A stretch of DNA of 64,000 bases, taken from contig JAPLQK010000024.1 in the NCBI GenBank assembly GCA_026399735.1, positions 1 to 64,000 on the forward strand. The letters are read 5' to 3'. The DNA is from Pseudomonadota bacterium. GTDB lineage: Bacteria > Pseudomonadota > Gammaproteobacteria > Burkholderiales > Gallionellaceae. The position numbers were made by a program, and so were the translations under genes. Positions 54,591-64,000 of this stretch are shown in pieces (position 1 is the stretch's first letter; every line of letters begins with the position of its first letter). Below the pieces are notes generated by a model that saw only the letters and a program-made list of their open reading frames with translations, ran no database searches and was not told where the DNA came from.

Positions 54591-56460
54591 GAAATCCGCG
54601 CTTTAAATGCACCAGTAACAAGGAGATAGCCGCCGGCGTGATGCCGGAAATTCTTGCCGCCTGACCTACTGTTTCAGGTTTATGCCCATTTAGTTTTTGC
54701 TGAACCTCGATGGACAAACCGCGCACCTCTCGATAATCCAGATTATCCGGCAACAACAACGTTTCGTTCTTTTCGCCGCTTTTGATTTCTGCGTGCTGCC
54801 GGTCGATATAGCCCTGATATTTGGCCTGAATTTCCACCTGCTCGGACACACTGGGATCTGCTGTTGCGGCTCCCGCACCCGGCAAGGTTATCAGAGCGGC
54901 ATAGTTCACATCCGGGCGCAGCAGCAATTCGTGCAGCGAATATTCGTGATCGATATTTTTTCCCAGCACGCGCTCTGCCTCCTCTGCAGGCAGATTGCGC
55001 GGACTCAGCCAGGTGCTGCGCAGACGCTGCTGTTCGATGGCAATCGCCTCGCGCTTGATCTCAAAAGCCTGCCAGCGCGCGTCATCAACGATGCCCAGTT
55101 TCCGGCCGATCTCGGTCAGGCGCAAATCGGCATTGTCTTCACGCAATTGCAACCGGTATTCGGCGCGGCTGGTAAACATGCGATACGGCTCGGAGACGCC
55201 CTGCGTGATCAGATCATCGACCAGCACCCCGAGATAGGCTTCATCCCGGCGCGGGCACCAGGCGTCCATTTCACGCACCTGTAATGATGCATTCAGCCCG
55301 GCGAGCAACCCTTGCGCTGCTGCCTCTTCATAACCGGTCGTGCCGTTGATTTGCCCGGCGAAGAATAATCCACCTATTGCCTTTGTTTCTAAAGAACTTT
55401 TCAGGCCGCAAGGATTAAAATAATCGTATTCGATTGCATAGCCGGGACGCAAAATATGCGCATTTTCCATGCCTTTGATGGAACGCACCAGTTCCAGCTG
55501 CACATCAAAAGGCAGGCTGGTCGAAATACCGTTCGGATAAACCTCATGTGTCGTCAATCCTTCCGGCTCCAGAAAAATCTGGTGCGAAGTCTTGCCGGCA
55601 AAGCGGGTGATTTTATCTTCGATGGACGGGCAATAACGCGGCCCTACCCCTTCGATCACGCCGGTGAACAAGGGCGATCTGTCCAGACCGCCACGTATGA
55701 TGTCGTGCGTACGTTCGCTGGTTTCCGTGATCCAGCAAGGTAATTGGCGCGGATGCTGCGCCGCATTGCCCATAAAGGAAAATACCGGCACCGGATCGTC
55801 TCCTGCCTGCTCCTGCAACACGGAATAATCGATGGTGCGCCCGTCGATGCGTGGCGGCGTGCCCGTTTTCAAACGCCCTGCCGGCAAACTTAACTCGCGC
55901 AGGCGATGCGCCAAACTGAGCGAGGGGGGATCACCTGCACGGCCTGCCTGATAATTTGCCTGCCCCACGTGAATCAGTCCGCCCAGAAAAGTCCCCGCTG
56001 TCAACACCACCGTTTTTGCACCAAAACGCAGGCCGAGTTGTGTCACCACGCCGGTGACTCTGTCCTGCTCTACAATCAGATCATCCACCGCCTGCTGGAA
56101 TAACCACAGATCGGGCTGATTTTCCAGCATGGTGCGGATGGCCTGCTTGTACAACATGCGATCAGCCTGCGCACGGGTGGCGCGCACAGCATAGCCCTTG
56201 CTCGAATTCAGGATACGGAACTGAATGCCGCCGATATCGGTGGCCATCGCCATGGCACCGCCCAGCGCGTCCACTTCCTTGACCAGGTGACCTTTGCCGA
56301 TACCGCCGATGGAAGGATTGCACGACATTTGTCCCAGCGTCTCGATATTGTGGCTCAGCAGCAAGGTTTTACAACCCGCGCGCGCGCTGGCCAGTGCCGC
56401 CTCAGTTCCGGCATGCCCTCCACCCACCACAATTACATCGAATACATCAGGAAATTTCAT
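54571..56460 (-). CDS. mnmG: tRNA uridine-5-carboxymethylaminomethyl modification enzyme
   Basis: A 629-residue FAD enzyme (formerly GidA) that with MnmE modifies U34 of several tRNAs. The FAD motif is [21 protein letters not shown], and the family boxes [41 protein letters not shown] and [14 protein letters not shown] are intact. The ATG at 56460 gives the usual [15 protein letters not shown] start; an in-frame codon twelve residues upstream is less likely. It is the upstream member of the leftward mnmG-rsmG-parA-parB cluster. Confidence 0.98.
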   Translation of the reverse strand: MKFPDVFDVIVVGGGHAGTEAALASARAGCKTLLLSHNIETLGQMSCNPSIGGIGKGHLVKEVDALGGAMAMATDIGGIQFRILNSSKGYAVRATRAQADRMLYKQAIRTMLENQPDLWLFQQAVDDLIVEQDRVTGVVTQLGLRFGAKTVVLTAGTFLGGLIHVGQANYQAGRAGDPPSLSLAHRLRELSLPAGRLKTGTPPRIDGRTIDYSVLQEQAGDDPVPVFSFMGNAAQHPRQLPCWITETSERTHDIIRGGLDRSPLFTGVIEGVGPRYCPSIEDKITRFAGKTSHQIFLEPEGLTTHEVYPNGISTSLPFDVQLELVRSIKGMENAHILRPGYAIEYDYFNPCGLKSSLETKAIGGLFFAGQINGTTGYEEAAAQGLLAGLNASLQVREMDAWCPRRDEAYLGVLVDDLITQGVSEPYRMFTSRAEYRLQLREDNADLRLTEIGRKLGIVDDARWQAFEIKREAIAIEQQRLRSTWLSPRNLPAEEAERVLGKNIDHEYSLHELLLRPDVNYAALITLPGAGAATADPSVSEQVEIQAKYQGYIDRQHAEIKSGEKNETLLLPDNLDYREVRGLSIEVQQKLNGHKPETVGQAARISGITPAAISLLLVHLKRGFRDAKPE

Positions 56461-56727
56461 GTCGCTACAGATTTTTAGAAGTGCCGCATCATACAATAGA
56501 CCGGCCTTAATCTGAAATGAGCTATTGCAACGTGTACGAAAACAGGCGCCTCCTGACGCTTTATTTCATTTCTCCTGTATACAACAAGAATCCCCCTGCT
56601 GATGATTAAACTGTGGATAATGGGACATTTTAAGCAACTGCAGGCAGGGACTTAACTCGCTACATATTGGTTGGCCCGGGCACTGACGTGAAACGCCTGC
56701 ATTAATCTCTGTATCAATGAGGGCCAA

Positions 56728-58047
56728 ATGAAAAACGGTTCGGGTTGTCTGCAAAAAAAATATCACTTCGGTACCGGCGGCCCATCCCCGCGTTTCGTCA
56801 GCGGCCTCACCAAAAATACTTATGCGATGGTTTTGGCAGGCGGCCATAACAACCGGCTGTATCAACTCACCGATCACTGCGCCAAAGCCGCCGTTCCTTT
56901 CGGCGGCAAATTTCGCATCATCGATTTTGTACTGTCCAATTGCATCAATTCGGGGGTACGCCATATCGGTGTGGCAACACAATACAAATCACATCAGCTG
57001 ATTCAGCACCTTAAACGCGGCTGGTCATTTTTGAATGGTCACTTCAGCGAATTTGTAAATTTGCTGCCCGCCCAACAACGCCCCGGCGATTCACACCGTT
57101 ATCAGGGCACAGCCAATGCTGTTTACCAGAATCTCGATATTTTGCATGAGCACAACCCTGAGTTTGTATTGATCCTGTCCGGCGACCATGTTTATAAAAT
57201 GGATTACAGCAAATTGCTGGCTTTTCATGCTGAGAATCAGGCTGACATGACGATTGCCTGTGTGGAAGTCCCGATCGCCGACGCGACTGCGTATGGCGTA
57301 ATCGGGGTAAACGATAACTCAAGGGTAGTCGAATTCGCCGAGAAGCCCGTCAGGCCTGCAGCCATTCCGGACCAGCCCGGCAAGTCATTGGTCAGCATGG
57401 GCATCTATGTATTTAACACGAAATTTCTGTTCGAGCAGCTGATACTTGATGCGGAAGATCCCTGTTCCAGCCATGACTTCGGCAAGGATTTAATCCCGCG
57501 TCTGGTTGAAAACTATCGCGTATTTGCACAAAATTTTGAACACAGTTGCGTGGGCATTCACAATTTGCCCTATTGGCGCGATATAAGATCTATCGACTCC
57601 TACTGGGAAGCCAATCTGGGACTTTCCAACGTGACCCCGGACTTGAATATCTACGATCATGAGTGGCCGATCTGGACGCGGCATGAACAATCACCGCCGG
57701 CGAAATTTGTCTATGATGAAGAGGGTATGCGCGGAATGGCGGTTGATTCGCTGGTGTCAGGCGGCTGTATTGTCTGCGGTTCGGCGGTACGCCGCTCGTT
57801 GCTGTTTTATGACGTGCGCGTGGACTGTTTTTCCAATATTGAAGATTCAGTATTGCTGCCAGACGTGAATGTCGGTCGTCATGTGACCTTGAAGAAGGTC
57901 ATCGTTGACAGGAATTGCCGCATTCCGGATGGGCTGGAAGTCGGCATCAATCCGGATGAGGATCGCAAGCATTTTTATGTCAGCCCGAAAGGGGTTACGC
58001 TCATCACATCTGAAGCGCTTGGACAAAACGCGCTTAGTTTTTATTAA
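56728..58047 (+). CDS. glgC: GlgC-like ADP-glucose pyrophosphorylase with an altered nucleotide-binding motif
   Basis: A 439-residue homologue of GlgC, which makes ADP-glucose for glycogen. Most of the fold is conserved (PFGGKFRIIDFVLSNCINSGVRHIGVATQYKSH, LSGDHVYKMDY, GVIGVNDNSRVVEFAEKP, SLVSMGIYVF, SSHDFGKDLIPRL and a C-terminal beta-helix). Several positions usually invariant in GlgC differ. The glycine loop GGRG(S/T)RL is GGHNNRL at residues 38-44. The activator-site Lys region reads TDHCAKAAV, lacking the Lys equivalent to E. coli Lys39. GTADA is GTANA (Asn130). The acidic GDH (Asp153) is kept. The enzyme may be regulatory, of changed specificity, or weakly active. No other glycogen gene is adjacent. 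Confidence 0.8.
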   Translation: MKNGSGCLQKKYHFGTGGPSPRFVSGLTKNTYAMVLAGGHNNRLYQLTDHCAKAAVPFGGKFRIIDFVLSNCINSGVRHIGVATQYKSHQLIQHLKRGWSFLNGHFSEFVNLLPAQQRPGDSHRYQGTANAVYQNLDILHEHNPEFVLILSGDHVYKMDYSKLLAFHAENQADMTIACVEVPIADATAYGVIGVNDNSRVVEFAEKPVRPAAIPDQPGKSLVSMGIYVFNTKFLFEQLILDAEDPCSSHDFGKDLIPRLVENYRVFAQNFEHSCVGIHNLPYWRDIRSIDSYWEANLGLSNVTPDLNIYDHEWPIWTRHEQSPPAKFVYDEEGMRGMAVDSLVSGGCIVCGSAVRRSLLFYDVRVDCFSNIEDSVLLPDVNVGRHVTLKKVIVDRNCRIPDGLEVGINPDEDRKHFYVSPKGVTLITSEALGQNALSFY

Positions 58048-58096
58048 GTCAAACCCAGATCTTGAAGCACCCGCGCAGGAACGGAGACAAAATGGA

Positions 58097-61000
58097 TTAT
58101 CTGCTGTTGGATTTATCGTTTTCCGAAGCACCCGCCGGCACTGAAATCCTGGCCACCGTGCCCAGCACCAGTTTTACCGGCACATCGCGCCCGCCAGCCG
58201 CCACTTTTTCGACGGCCAGCATCGCCAGTTGATCGGTCGGCGCACCGGCCTCCTTCAGCGCTGCCGCTGTCGCATCCCCACGTGCTGCGGCCAAGACCAG
58301 TAGTTGCTTGTCGTCAACAACCACGGTACTGCGCAAACGCTCGAACAAAACTGCATAAAAATCAACATCTTTCAGACTGGCGACTTCTGGCTCACTCAAG
58401 ATTCGCTTTGCACGGAACAGTCCCGTCAGACCGGACAGCACTTTACCCGTCGTACTCTCTTCGAGTTTGCCGGGGTTGGCACGGCGAAATCCTTCCTTGA
58501 GCGCCGCCAATTCCCCGCCGCCCAGTGTGTCCGAACACATCGATTCCAGTGCTTTCTGAACCTTGATCTGATGCAGAGCCACAGGCCCCGGATCCTCGCC
58601 CGCTTCCAGATGCTGACCGATCATCTTTGCCAGCGTGCTGCGCAACTGTAAATCCTGAAGTGCCACACGATCCGTATCGGCATATACACCATGCACCGAG
58701 ATGGCAAGCGAGGGACGTTTTACAAGAATACCCGCCAGCCGCACCAGTTTTTCGCGCTCAGGTGGCGTCAGCTGTGCGTTGCCGGCCTCAAACACGATAT
58801 TCTCGAACTTTTCGTCACCTCCGAACAGCGCACCGAGCGCCCTGAAAGGTGCAGTGGCGATCCTGGAAAGAATATTAGTAATTGCCTTCCAGACAAGGCC
58901 ACCATAACTGAATTTAGGATCGTCCAGACTGCCTGAGATAGGCAGTCCAAGATCAATTCGCCCGTCAGAATCCTGCAAAATCCCGATGGCCAAATCCAGC
59001 GGCAGGCTCCTGGCTTCCGGACTGTCCACCTTTTCGCCCAGGATCAACTGATCCATGACCACCTGGTTCTTGCCCTCCAGCTGACGCTGTTTGATCTTGT
59101 ATTCCAGATCCAGAGACAATTTTCCGGAAGCAATCTTGCGCCCGGCGAAAGTGGCCGAATAAGGGGTCAGGCGGGACATTTCGATATTACGGAATACGAC
59201 CTTGATATCCGTGAAGTCGGTGGGATTCATCAAATCGATCTTGCCAACCGCGCGCGCGACGCCATATTCATCCACCTGGCCGTCCAGTTCCAGTTGGCCC
59301 AGCGCATCAGGTCGTGTGGAGAGCCCCGTAATCGCGCCCTTGAGATCGTGAATCCGGGTACCGAATGGCAAGGCCAGCGAGTAATCAGCGAAGTCCATTT
59401 CGCCACGAATAAAGCGCAACCGGTCTATGTTGACAAGGAAGGCATGCGCCGAATCTGTGGGCGTAACCGGCTGCGTGGCAGGTGCGGCATCAGGCTGCCT
59501 CAGGATGCGCTTGAAGCTGACCGATTTATCCTTATTGATGATCAGTTTGGTGTCGAGCCCGTTGACGGCGAGTTCGCCAATATCCAGTTTTGACGGTGAG
59601 ACTTCAAAGGCACTGCTGCCAAGCGACTTCCAGGCCAGAAAAAGCTCGCCGGTATCGGCCTCGTTGAGCAGCAGATCGCGCAACGCGAAACTACCCTTGA
59701 AGTGAGCGCCCTGTGCGTCGAAGCTCGCGCGCCCCTCTGTGGACAGCCGTCCGTTTACCAGCTTCAGTCTGGCAACGCCCGACAAGTAAGGTTGTGCAGG
59801 CTTAAGACTCAGTTCCGAGAGCTTGAGCTGAATATCCGCCGCCGGCACGGCGGGAACGACATTACCCGCCGCCTCAAAGCTACCCCCGTCCGGCACCGTG
59901 AAAGAAGCCTTGAGCGGTACGGCCACATTCCAGTCTTCGCTGATGCCATTGAGCTCAAGCGCGATATCTGTTGCTGCCAGCTGCGCCGCCGGTGTGACGG
60001 TTTCGTCGCTGAATGCGGCATCGAAGCAGGTCAGCTCCAGCTTTCCCAGCTTGTAACGCCAGGATGAACCCAGGTTTGCGGCTTTAGCGTTTACAGTTTT
60101 CGGTTTGGCCGTTTCCAGTTTGGCTGTCTCGGATTTGACCGTTTTCAGTTGAGCCGTTTTCGGGGCGTGCGTTCGTGTTTTCAACGCTTCCAGAATATCG
60201 ATGTGACCACGCGCATCCCGAGCGACCCGGATGTGCCCGTCACTCAGCGCAATGCGTCCCATTGTCGCCTGGTGCGCGTTCAGGTTGACCCGTACATCTT
60301 CAACGGCGAGATGGCCAAGTTCCAGGGGGTGCGGCGCTTTATCACGCTGCAAAGCCAGCTTGCTGCCCGAGATATTAAGCCTGCCAAGCGCAATGCTGTT
60401 CTTTGCCAGATCGAAGCTGCCGTCATGGGCTTCAATGGCGTCTACCGTAACGGCAGGTCCTGCGGTTTGTTCAATTTTGAGGCCGGTCAATTTTGCGGCC
60501 ACGCGTTCCAGATTAATTTCCAGCTTGCCGCTGTTGAAACCCACCCGGTAGTTGGCCGACAAGCCGGCCATACCCGCAGGCGGTGCAACCGGTAACACTT
60601 CCTTGAAATAAGTCGAAAGAGAAGCAAGGTTCACCTCCTCAACCTTGAAACTGCCCGATGCGGCCAGAGGCAACAGACTGACGCCACCCTGCCACGCCAA
60701 GCGGGCGCCGAATGAGGTGCGGGCTGAAAACTTGTACTGCCCCTTATCGCCCGGCAATGAGGAAAATTCGGTAAGATCCAGATCGACCGGTTCTATTCGG
60801 GTAATAAATGCAGGCACCATACGATGGTCAGCAAAATCGAGCCTGGTGCCGGATAAAGTGAAGCGATGAATATCGAAGCGTGGCAAGGGCGAGTCCGGTG
60901 TCTGCTCGCGGCTTTGCAGCCCGGCTATCAGGGCCGACCAGTTCAAATTGCCGTTTGCCAGCAGTACCGCTGTCGCTTCAAGCCCGTCGAGACGAATGCC

Positions 61001-61306
61001 GTCAAAAACCAGTGCGCCGCGATACAGGCTGGCGGCAGACAGATCAACCACCAGCTCACGAAAAGCCAGCAGAGGCTTGCCGTCGGGTTCTGTAAGGCGC
61101 AATCCTGACAGACGCAGGCTAAGCTCGAAAGGATTGAACTCGGGCCGGTTCATGGCCAGGTGATGACCGGTCTTTTCGGCGATGAACTTTTCTGCCTGTG
61201 ACTGCAAGATTCGCGGCAATGCAAGCCAGCTGAACAGCAGACAGGAAACGATGATGCCGGCGAGCATCAGCGCTAATTTTTTACTTAATGAAAATCGAAG
61301 AGTCAT
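58097..61306 (-). CDS. DUF748/AsmA-like envelope protein
   Basis: A 1069-residue protein with an N-terminal membrane anchor (LALMLAGIIVSCLLFSWLALP) and a very long periplasmic region of the DUF748 type, related to AsmA/TamB-like proteins (for example LALPFGTRIHDLKGAITGLSTRPDALGQLELDGQV, YSATFAGRKIASGKLSLDLEYKI, IDLGLPISGSLDDPKFSYGGLVWKA). A Thr/Lys/Glu-rich repetitive stretch occurs at about residues 388-413. The C-terminal part has an OmpA-like touch (AGNAQLTPPEREKLVRLAGILVKRP). Such proteins are thought to affect lipid transport or outer-membrane assembly; the precise role here is unknown. It converges with glgC. Confidence 0.8.
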   Translation of the reverse strand: MTLRFSLSKKLALMLAGIIVSCLLFSWLALPRILQSQAEKFIAEKTGHHLAMNRPEFNPFELSLRLSGLRLTEPDGKPLLAFRELVVDLSAASLYRGALVFDGIRLDGLEATAVLLANGNLNWSALIAGLQSREQTPDSPLPRFDIHRFTLSGTRLDFADHRMVPAFITRIEPVDLDLTEFSSLPGDKGQYKFSARTSFGARLAWQGGVSLLPLAASGSFKVEEVNLASLSTYFKEVLPVAPPAGMAGLSANYRVGFNSGKLEINLERVAAKLTGLKIEQTAGPAVTVDAIEAHDGSFDLAKNSIALGRLNISGSKLALQRDKAPHPLELGHLAVEDVRVNLNAHQATMGRIALSDGHIRVARDARGHIDILEALKTRTHAPKTAQLKTVKSETAKLETAKPKTVNAKAANLGSSWRYKLGKLELTCFDAAFSDETVTPAAQLAATDIALELNGISEDWNVAVPLKASFTVPDGGSFEAAGNVVPAVPAADIQLKLSELSLKPAQPYLSGVARLKLVNGRLSTEGRASFDAQGAHFKGSFALRDLLLNEADTGELFLAWKSLGSSAFEVSPSKLDIGELAVNGLDTKLIINKDKSVSFKRILRQPDAAPATQPVTPTDSAHAFLVNIDRLRFIRGEMDFADYSLALPFGTRIHDLKGAITGLSTRPDALGQLELDGQVDEYGVARAVGKIDLMNPTDFTDIKVVFRNIEMSRLTPYSATFAGRKIASGKLSLDLEYKIKQRQLEGKNQVVMDQLILGEKVDSPEARSLPLDLAIGILQDSDGRIDLGLPISGSLDDPKFSYGGLVWKAITNILSRIATAPFRALGALFGGDEKFENIVFEAGNAQLTPPEREKLVRLAGILVKRPSLAISVHGVYADTDRVALQDLQLRSTLAKMIGQHLEAGEDPGPVALHQIKVQKALESMCSDTLGGGELAALKEGFRRANPGKLEESTTGKVLSGLTGLFRAKRILSEPEVASLKDVDFYAVLFERLRSTVVVDDKQLLVLAAARGDATAAALKEAGAPTDQLAMLAVEKVAAGGRDVPVKLVLGTVARISVPAGASENDKSNSR

Positions 61307-61478
61307 ACCCGTTTTTGAAATAGCGAATGTGTGGCGATTTTAGTCCCTGACCATGCGATTGCATAGCGTCGTTGCGATACACACCAAAACCGATACATCA
61401 ATCGTCATCGCACTGTCATATTTTTGTCACACCATCGCGCTAGTGTGCGGCCCTCAAGACAGATTAAGGAATTCAATC

Positions 61479-63335
61479 ATGTTAGCCACCCTGCCAGTCG
61501 AAAACTATCATTCCAACGGACGCTCACTGCACGTTGAATTCCCGGACAATTTTGATCTGGCACAGGGCAGCGTCATGACGCCGCTTCAGGAAATCATTGC
61601 ACACCGCAAACTGAGCGCCCTGTTCCAGCCCATTATCGATCTGAAGAGCGGTGAATTTTTAGGCTTTGAGGGTCTGATACGCGGTCCGGCGGACAGCACG
61701 CTGCATTCGCCGGTCAACCTGTTTGGCGCGGCACAGCAGCAGAACCTGTCGCTGGAAGTCGAAATGTTGTCGCGCCAGATTGTGCTGGAAACATTTGCCA
61801 GACTGAAATTGCCGGGCAATCTGTTCCTCAACATCAGCCCGGAAACGATGGCTCATCCCAGCTTCAAAAACGGTCAGACGCTGGAATTCATGCAAAAGCT
61901 GGGTATTGATCCTGCACGCGTCGTGATGGAGATCACCGAAAATCAACCCACCTACGATTTCGAAGAAATGCGCGCTGCGCTGCTGCATTATCGCCAAATG
62001 GGTTTCCGGACAGCCATCGACGATCTGGGCGAAGGCTTTTCCAGTTTGCGCTTATGGTCGGAACTGCGCCCGGAATATATCAAGATCGATATGCATTTCG
62101 TCCAGGGCGTGGATCACGACCCGATCAAACTGCAATTCTTGAAATCCATACAGCAGATTGCCGAAAGTTGCGGCACACGCGTCATCGCTGAAGGCATTGA
62201 AACCGAAGGCGAGTTGCGCGTGGTCAAGGATATCGGCATCGCACTCGGCCAGGGATATTTTATTGCACGCCCGAGCCCCACACCGCCCTTGCTGGCATCC
62301 AAAGAAACCAGCCACATTATCAACTCAAACAATATTTCAATATTTCCTGCCAGCGCGTCGAGCCACCGCTCGCAAATGACAGCGCGAAAGTTATTGAGTT
62401 ATGTTGAACCGGTTCAGCCTGAAACATCAAACGACCAGGTTTTTGAACGCTTTTCCGGCAACCCGGCATTACACATCATCCCGGTAGTCAAGAACGGACT
62501 GCCGGTCGGACTCATCAACCGTTATCAGTTCATCGACGCCTTCGCCAAGCCGTTCCAGCGCGAATTGATCGGTAAAAAGTCCTGCTATAAATTGATTCAG
62601 TCCGAACCGCTGCTGGTAGAAAAAAACATGCCGATCGAGGAACTGAGCCATTTTCTGGCGGAAGCGGATACCCGTCATTTCGCCGATGGTTTCATCATCA
62701 CCGAAAATGGCCGCTATATCGGCGTCGCCTCCGGACAGGATTTGTTGCGTGAGTTAACGAAAATGCAGCTGGAGTCCGCACGTTATGCCAATCCACTCAG
62801 CCTGCTGCCGGGCAACGTGCCGATCAACGAACATATTGAACGCCTGCTGCAGGCTAACACCTCGTTCATCGCCTGCTATTGCGACCTCGATCATTTCAAG
62901 CCTTTCAATGACGCCTACAGCTATCGCAAAGGCGATGAAATGATCCAGCTCACCGCACGCCTGCTGGGCTGGGCATGCGATCACAATCAGGATTTCATCG
63001 GTCATATCGGTGGCGATGATTTCATCCTGTTAATGCAAAGCCGCGACTGGAAGACGCGTTGCGAGCAGGCCTTGCGCTCGTTCGAGCAAGCCGCCTCCTT
63101 GCTTTTCAAGGAAGAACACCTGATCGACGGCGGCTATTCCAGCGAAGGCCGCGACGGCCAGATTCATTTTCATCCGCTGACCAGCCTGTCGATCGGCGCA
63201 ATTTCTGTCTCACCCGGACAATTCATGTCGCATCACGAAGTATCTGCTGCGATGAGCTGCGCCAAAAAAATGGCGAAGAAAATACCGGGCAACAGCCTGT
63301 TCATCGAACAACGTACGATCGGGAGCTCACTTTGA
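61479..63335 (+). CDS. EAL-CBS-GGDEF-type c-di-GMP protein
   Basis: A 618-residue soluble protein with EAL (about 35-285), a CBS-like pair (about 305-455) and GGDEF (about 480-610) domains. In the EAL domain the metal and catalytic positions look kept: EGLIRG for EALIRW, NISPE, EITEN, DDLGEGFSS, IKIDMHF and EGIETEGE. In the GGDEF domain the signature is GGDDF, so the cyclase is probably inactive or regulatory. It is therefore likely a phosphodiesterase. I use ATG 61479, preceded by TAAGGA at 61465-61470; an upstream in-frame codon at 61353 lies in the intergenic spacer. The stop overlaps the next gene's TTG. Confidence 0.87.
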   Translation: MLATLPVENYHSNGRSLHVEFPDNFDLAQGSVMTPLQEIIAHRKLSALFQPIIDLKSGEFLGFEGLIRGPADSTLHSPVNLFGAAQQQNLSLEVEMLSRQIVLETFARLKLPGNLFLNISPETMAHPSFKNGQTLEFMQKLGIDPARVVMEITENQPTYDFEEMRAALLHYRQMGFRTAIDDLGEGFSSLRLWSELRPEYIKIDMHFVQGVDHDPIKLQFLKSIQQIAESCGTRVIAEGIETEGELRVVKDIGIALGQGYFIARPSPTPPLLASKETSHIINSNNISIFPASASSHRSQMTARKLLSYVEPVQPETSNDQVFERFSGNPALHIIPVVKNGLPVGLINRYQFIDAFAKPFQRELIGKKSCYKLIQSEPLLVEKNMPIEELSHFLAEADTRHFADGFIITENGRYIGVASGQDLLRELTKMQLESARYANPLSLLPGNVPINEHIERLLQANTSFIACYCDLDHFKPFNDAYSYRKGDEMIQLTARLLGWACDHNQDFIGHIGGDDFILLMQSRDWKTRCEQALRSFEQAASLLFKEEHLIDGGYSSEGRDGQIHFHPLTSLSIGAISVSPGQFMSHHEVSAAMSCAKKMAKKIPGNSLFIEQRTIGSSL

Positions 63336-64000
63336 CGCTGCAAGCCCAATTACGCCTGATCGCCATCATCACGCTGATCAGTCTGTCCGGCGTCGTCATT
63401 TTTGCCGTGATACAACTTTCCATGTTACGCAACACGTTCGACCAGTATCAAAATCAACAGGTATATGCCGCCAATTTGTCAGCAATCAAAAGCGAAGCCC
63501 TGGCCATTTCACGGGCAGACCCGATTCTTCAGGAAACAGCACAGGAACTGGCATTGGCAGACAAGAAAATTCACACCCTGCATCAAAGCACGCTGCTTGC
63601 GGCCCAACCAGGCGTGGATCAAGCCAAACTAAAACAACTGCTCAATGCCTGGGAAGCCTATGCCAAGGGACTGGCACTGGCCACCCGCATTGCCAGTACC
63701 AGCCCGGCGGATGCGGTGACCGCGCAGGATATGCTGTACGGCATGCATACCGGACCGATGATTACCGACATCAACGCGCTGCTGGAGGCCAACAAATCAG
63801 CATGGGCTGACTCTAACGCCTCTATCAACAGCGCCGTCGATCGAATTATCTGGATTATCGTATTGCCGCTGGTTTTTGCCGGGATCGTCATCATTGCTTT
63901 TCAGGCGCGCTTCAACCGTCATTTGAAAAAGCGCGTGGATGATGTCATCCGCGCCATGGATCATCTGATCAACGGGGATCTCACTCACCGCCTGCCCACC
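63332..64000 (+). CDS. Methyl-accepting chemotaxis or HAMP-domain sensor, N-terminal part
   Basis: An open frame runs off the end of the window. It starts with a TTG at 63332 that overlaps the stop of the EAL-CBS-GGDEF gene (TTTGA). The N-terminus has a transmembrane helix (LIAIITLISLSGVVIFAVIQLS), a periplasmic helical sensor region of about 150 residues, a second transmembrane helix (IIWIIVLPLVFAGIVIIAFQA) and then a HAMP-like start (RFNRHLKKRVDDVIRAMDHLINGDLTHRLPT). The downstream output domain is outside. It may be a chemoreceptor or a sensor for the adjacent c-di-GMP protein. Confidence 0.7.
   Translation, partial: MTLQAQLRLIAIITLISLSGVVIFAVIQLSMLRNTFDQYQNQQVYAANLSAIKSEALAISRADPILQETAQELALADKKIHTLHQSTLLAAQPGVDQAKLKQLLNAWEAYAKGLALATRIASTSPADAVTAQDMLYGMHTGPMITDINALLEANKSAWADSNASINSAVDRIIWIIVLPLVFAGIVIIAFQARFNRHLKKRVDDVIRAMDHLINGDLTHRLPT

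Noticed and set aside
52158-56460. parS site or oriC
   Set aside because: Gene order suggests the origin is near, but I found no clear parS palindrome, DnaA-box cluster or dnaA gene in this window.

Overview
The window reads as chromosome of a betaproteobacterium, most likely a Nitrosomonadales/Gallionellaceae-like lineage (inference). The signs are the origin-proximal gene order mnmG-rsmG-parA-parB-atpIBEFHAGDC-glmU-glmS, the dapF-DUF484-xerC-type block, a PEP-CTERM exported protein, several c-di-GMP proteins, and moderate GC with AT-richer accessory patches. No rRNA, CRISPR array or dnaA/oriC was recognised.

Layout. 1-2.7 kb: end of gph, trpE, and a PEP-CTERM protein closed by a strong terminator. 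2.7-7.3 kb: accessory DNA with a broken toxin-antitoxin remnant, a palindromic MITE-like repeat, a VapBC-like pair, and a three-gene cluster (secreted protein, Sel1-repeat/trypsin-like lipoprotein, membrane protein). 7.4-10 kb: an FAD-dependent dehydrogenase and a GNAT/FemAB-like protein. 10.1-24.8 kb: a 14.7-kb integrative element bounded by 22-bp direct repeats. It carries a P4-type integrase, AlpA-like and excisionase-like regulators, a Rep-like initiator, a second tyrosine recombinase, a SWIM zinc-finger protein with a RarA-like C-terminus, an XRE repressor, a type III restriction-modification pair, and a HipA-like kinase coupled to a DUF3037 protein. 24.9-26.4 kb: trpG, broken by an internal 65-nt deletion, and trpD, both cut off from trpE by the island.

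26.5-35.3 kb: core genes htpG, an epimerase, a 2Fe-2S flavin reductase, an RlmI-like methyltransferase, xerC, DUF484, dapF, tag and a CoA-binding protein. 35.4-36.6 kb: tRNA-Arg(CCG), a T-arm-less tRNA copy next to it, and a decayed integrative element (excisionase and integrase N-terminus) joined to gene fragments. 36.6-39.5 kb: a large REC-REC-PAS-PAS-GGDEF-EAL protein. 39.6-40.65 kb: the right-hand remnant of an IS21-family element. 40.7-56.5 kb: hslO, then leftward glmS, glmU, the complete ATP synthase operon, parB, parA, rsmG and mnmG. 56.7-64 kb: a divergent glgC homologue, a large DUF748/AsmA-like protein, an EAL-CBS-GGDEF protein and the start of a HAMP-type membrane sensor.

The main stories are the defence-type integrative element splitting the trp genes, the damaged trpG, the kinase/DUF3037 pair next to the type III system, and a GlgC homologue with an altered nucleotide-binding signature. 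Family names come from reading the sequences; no database search was run.
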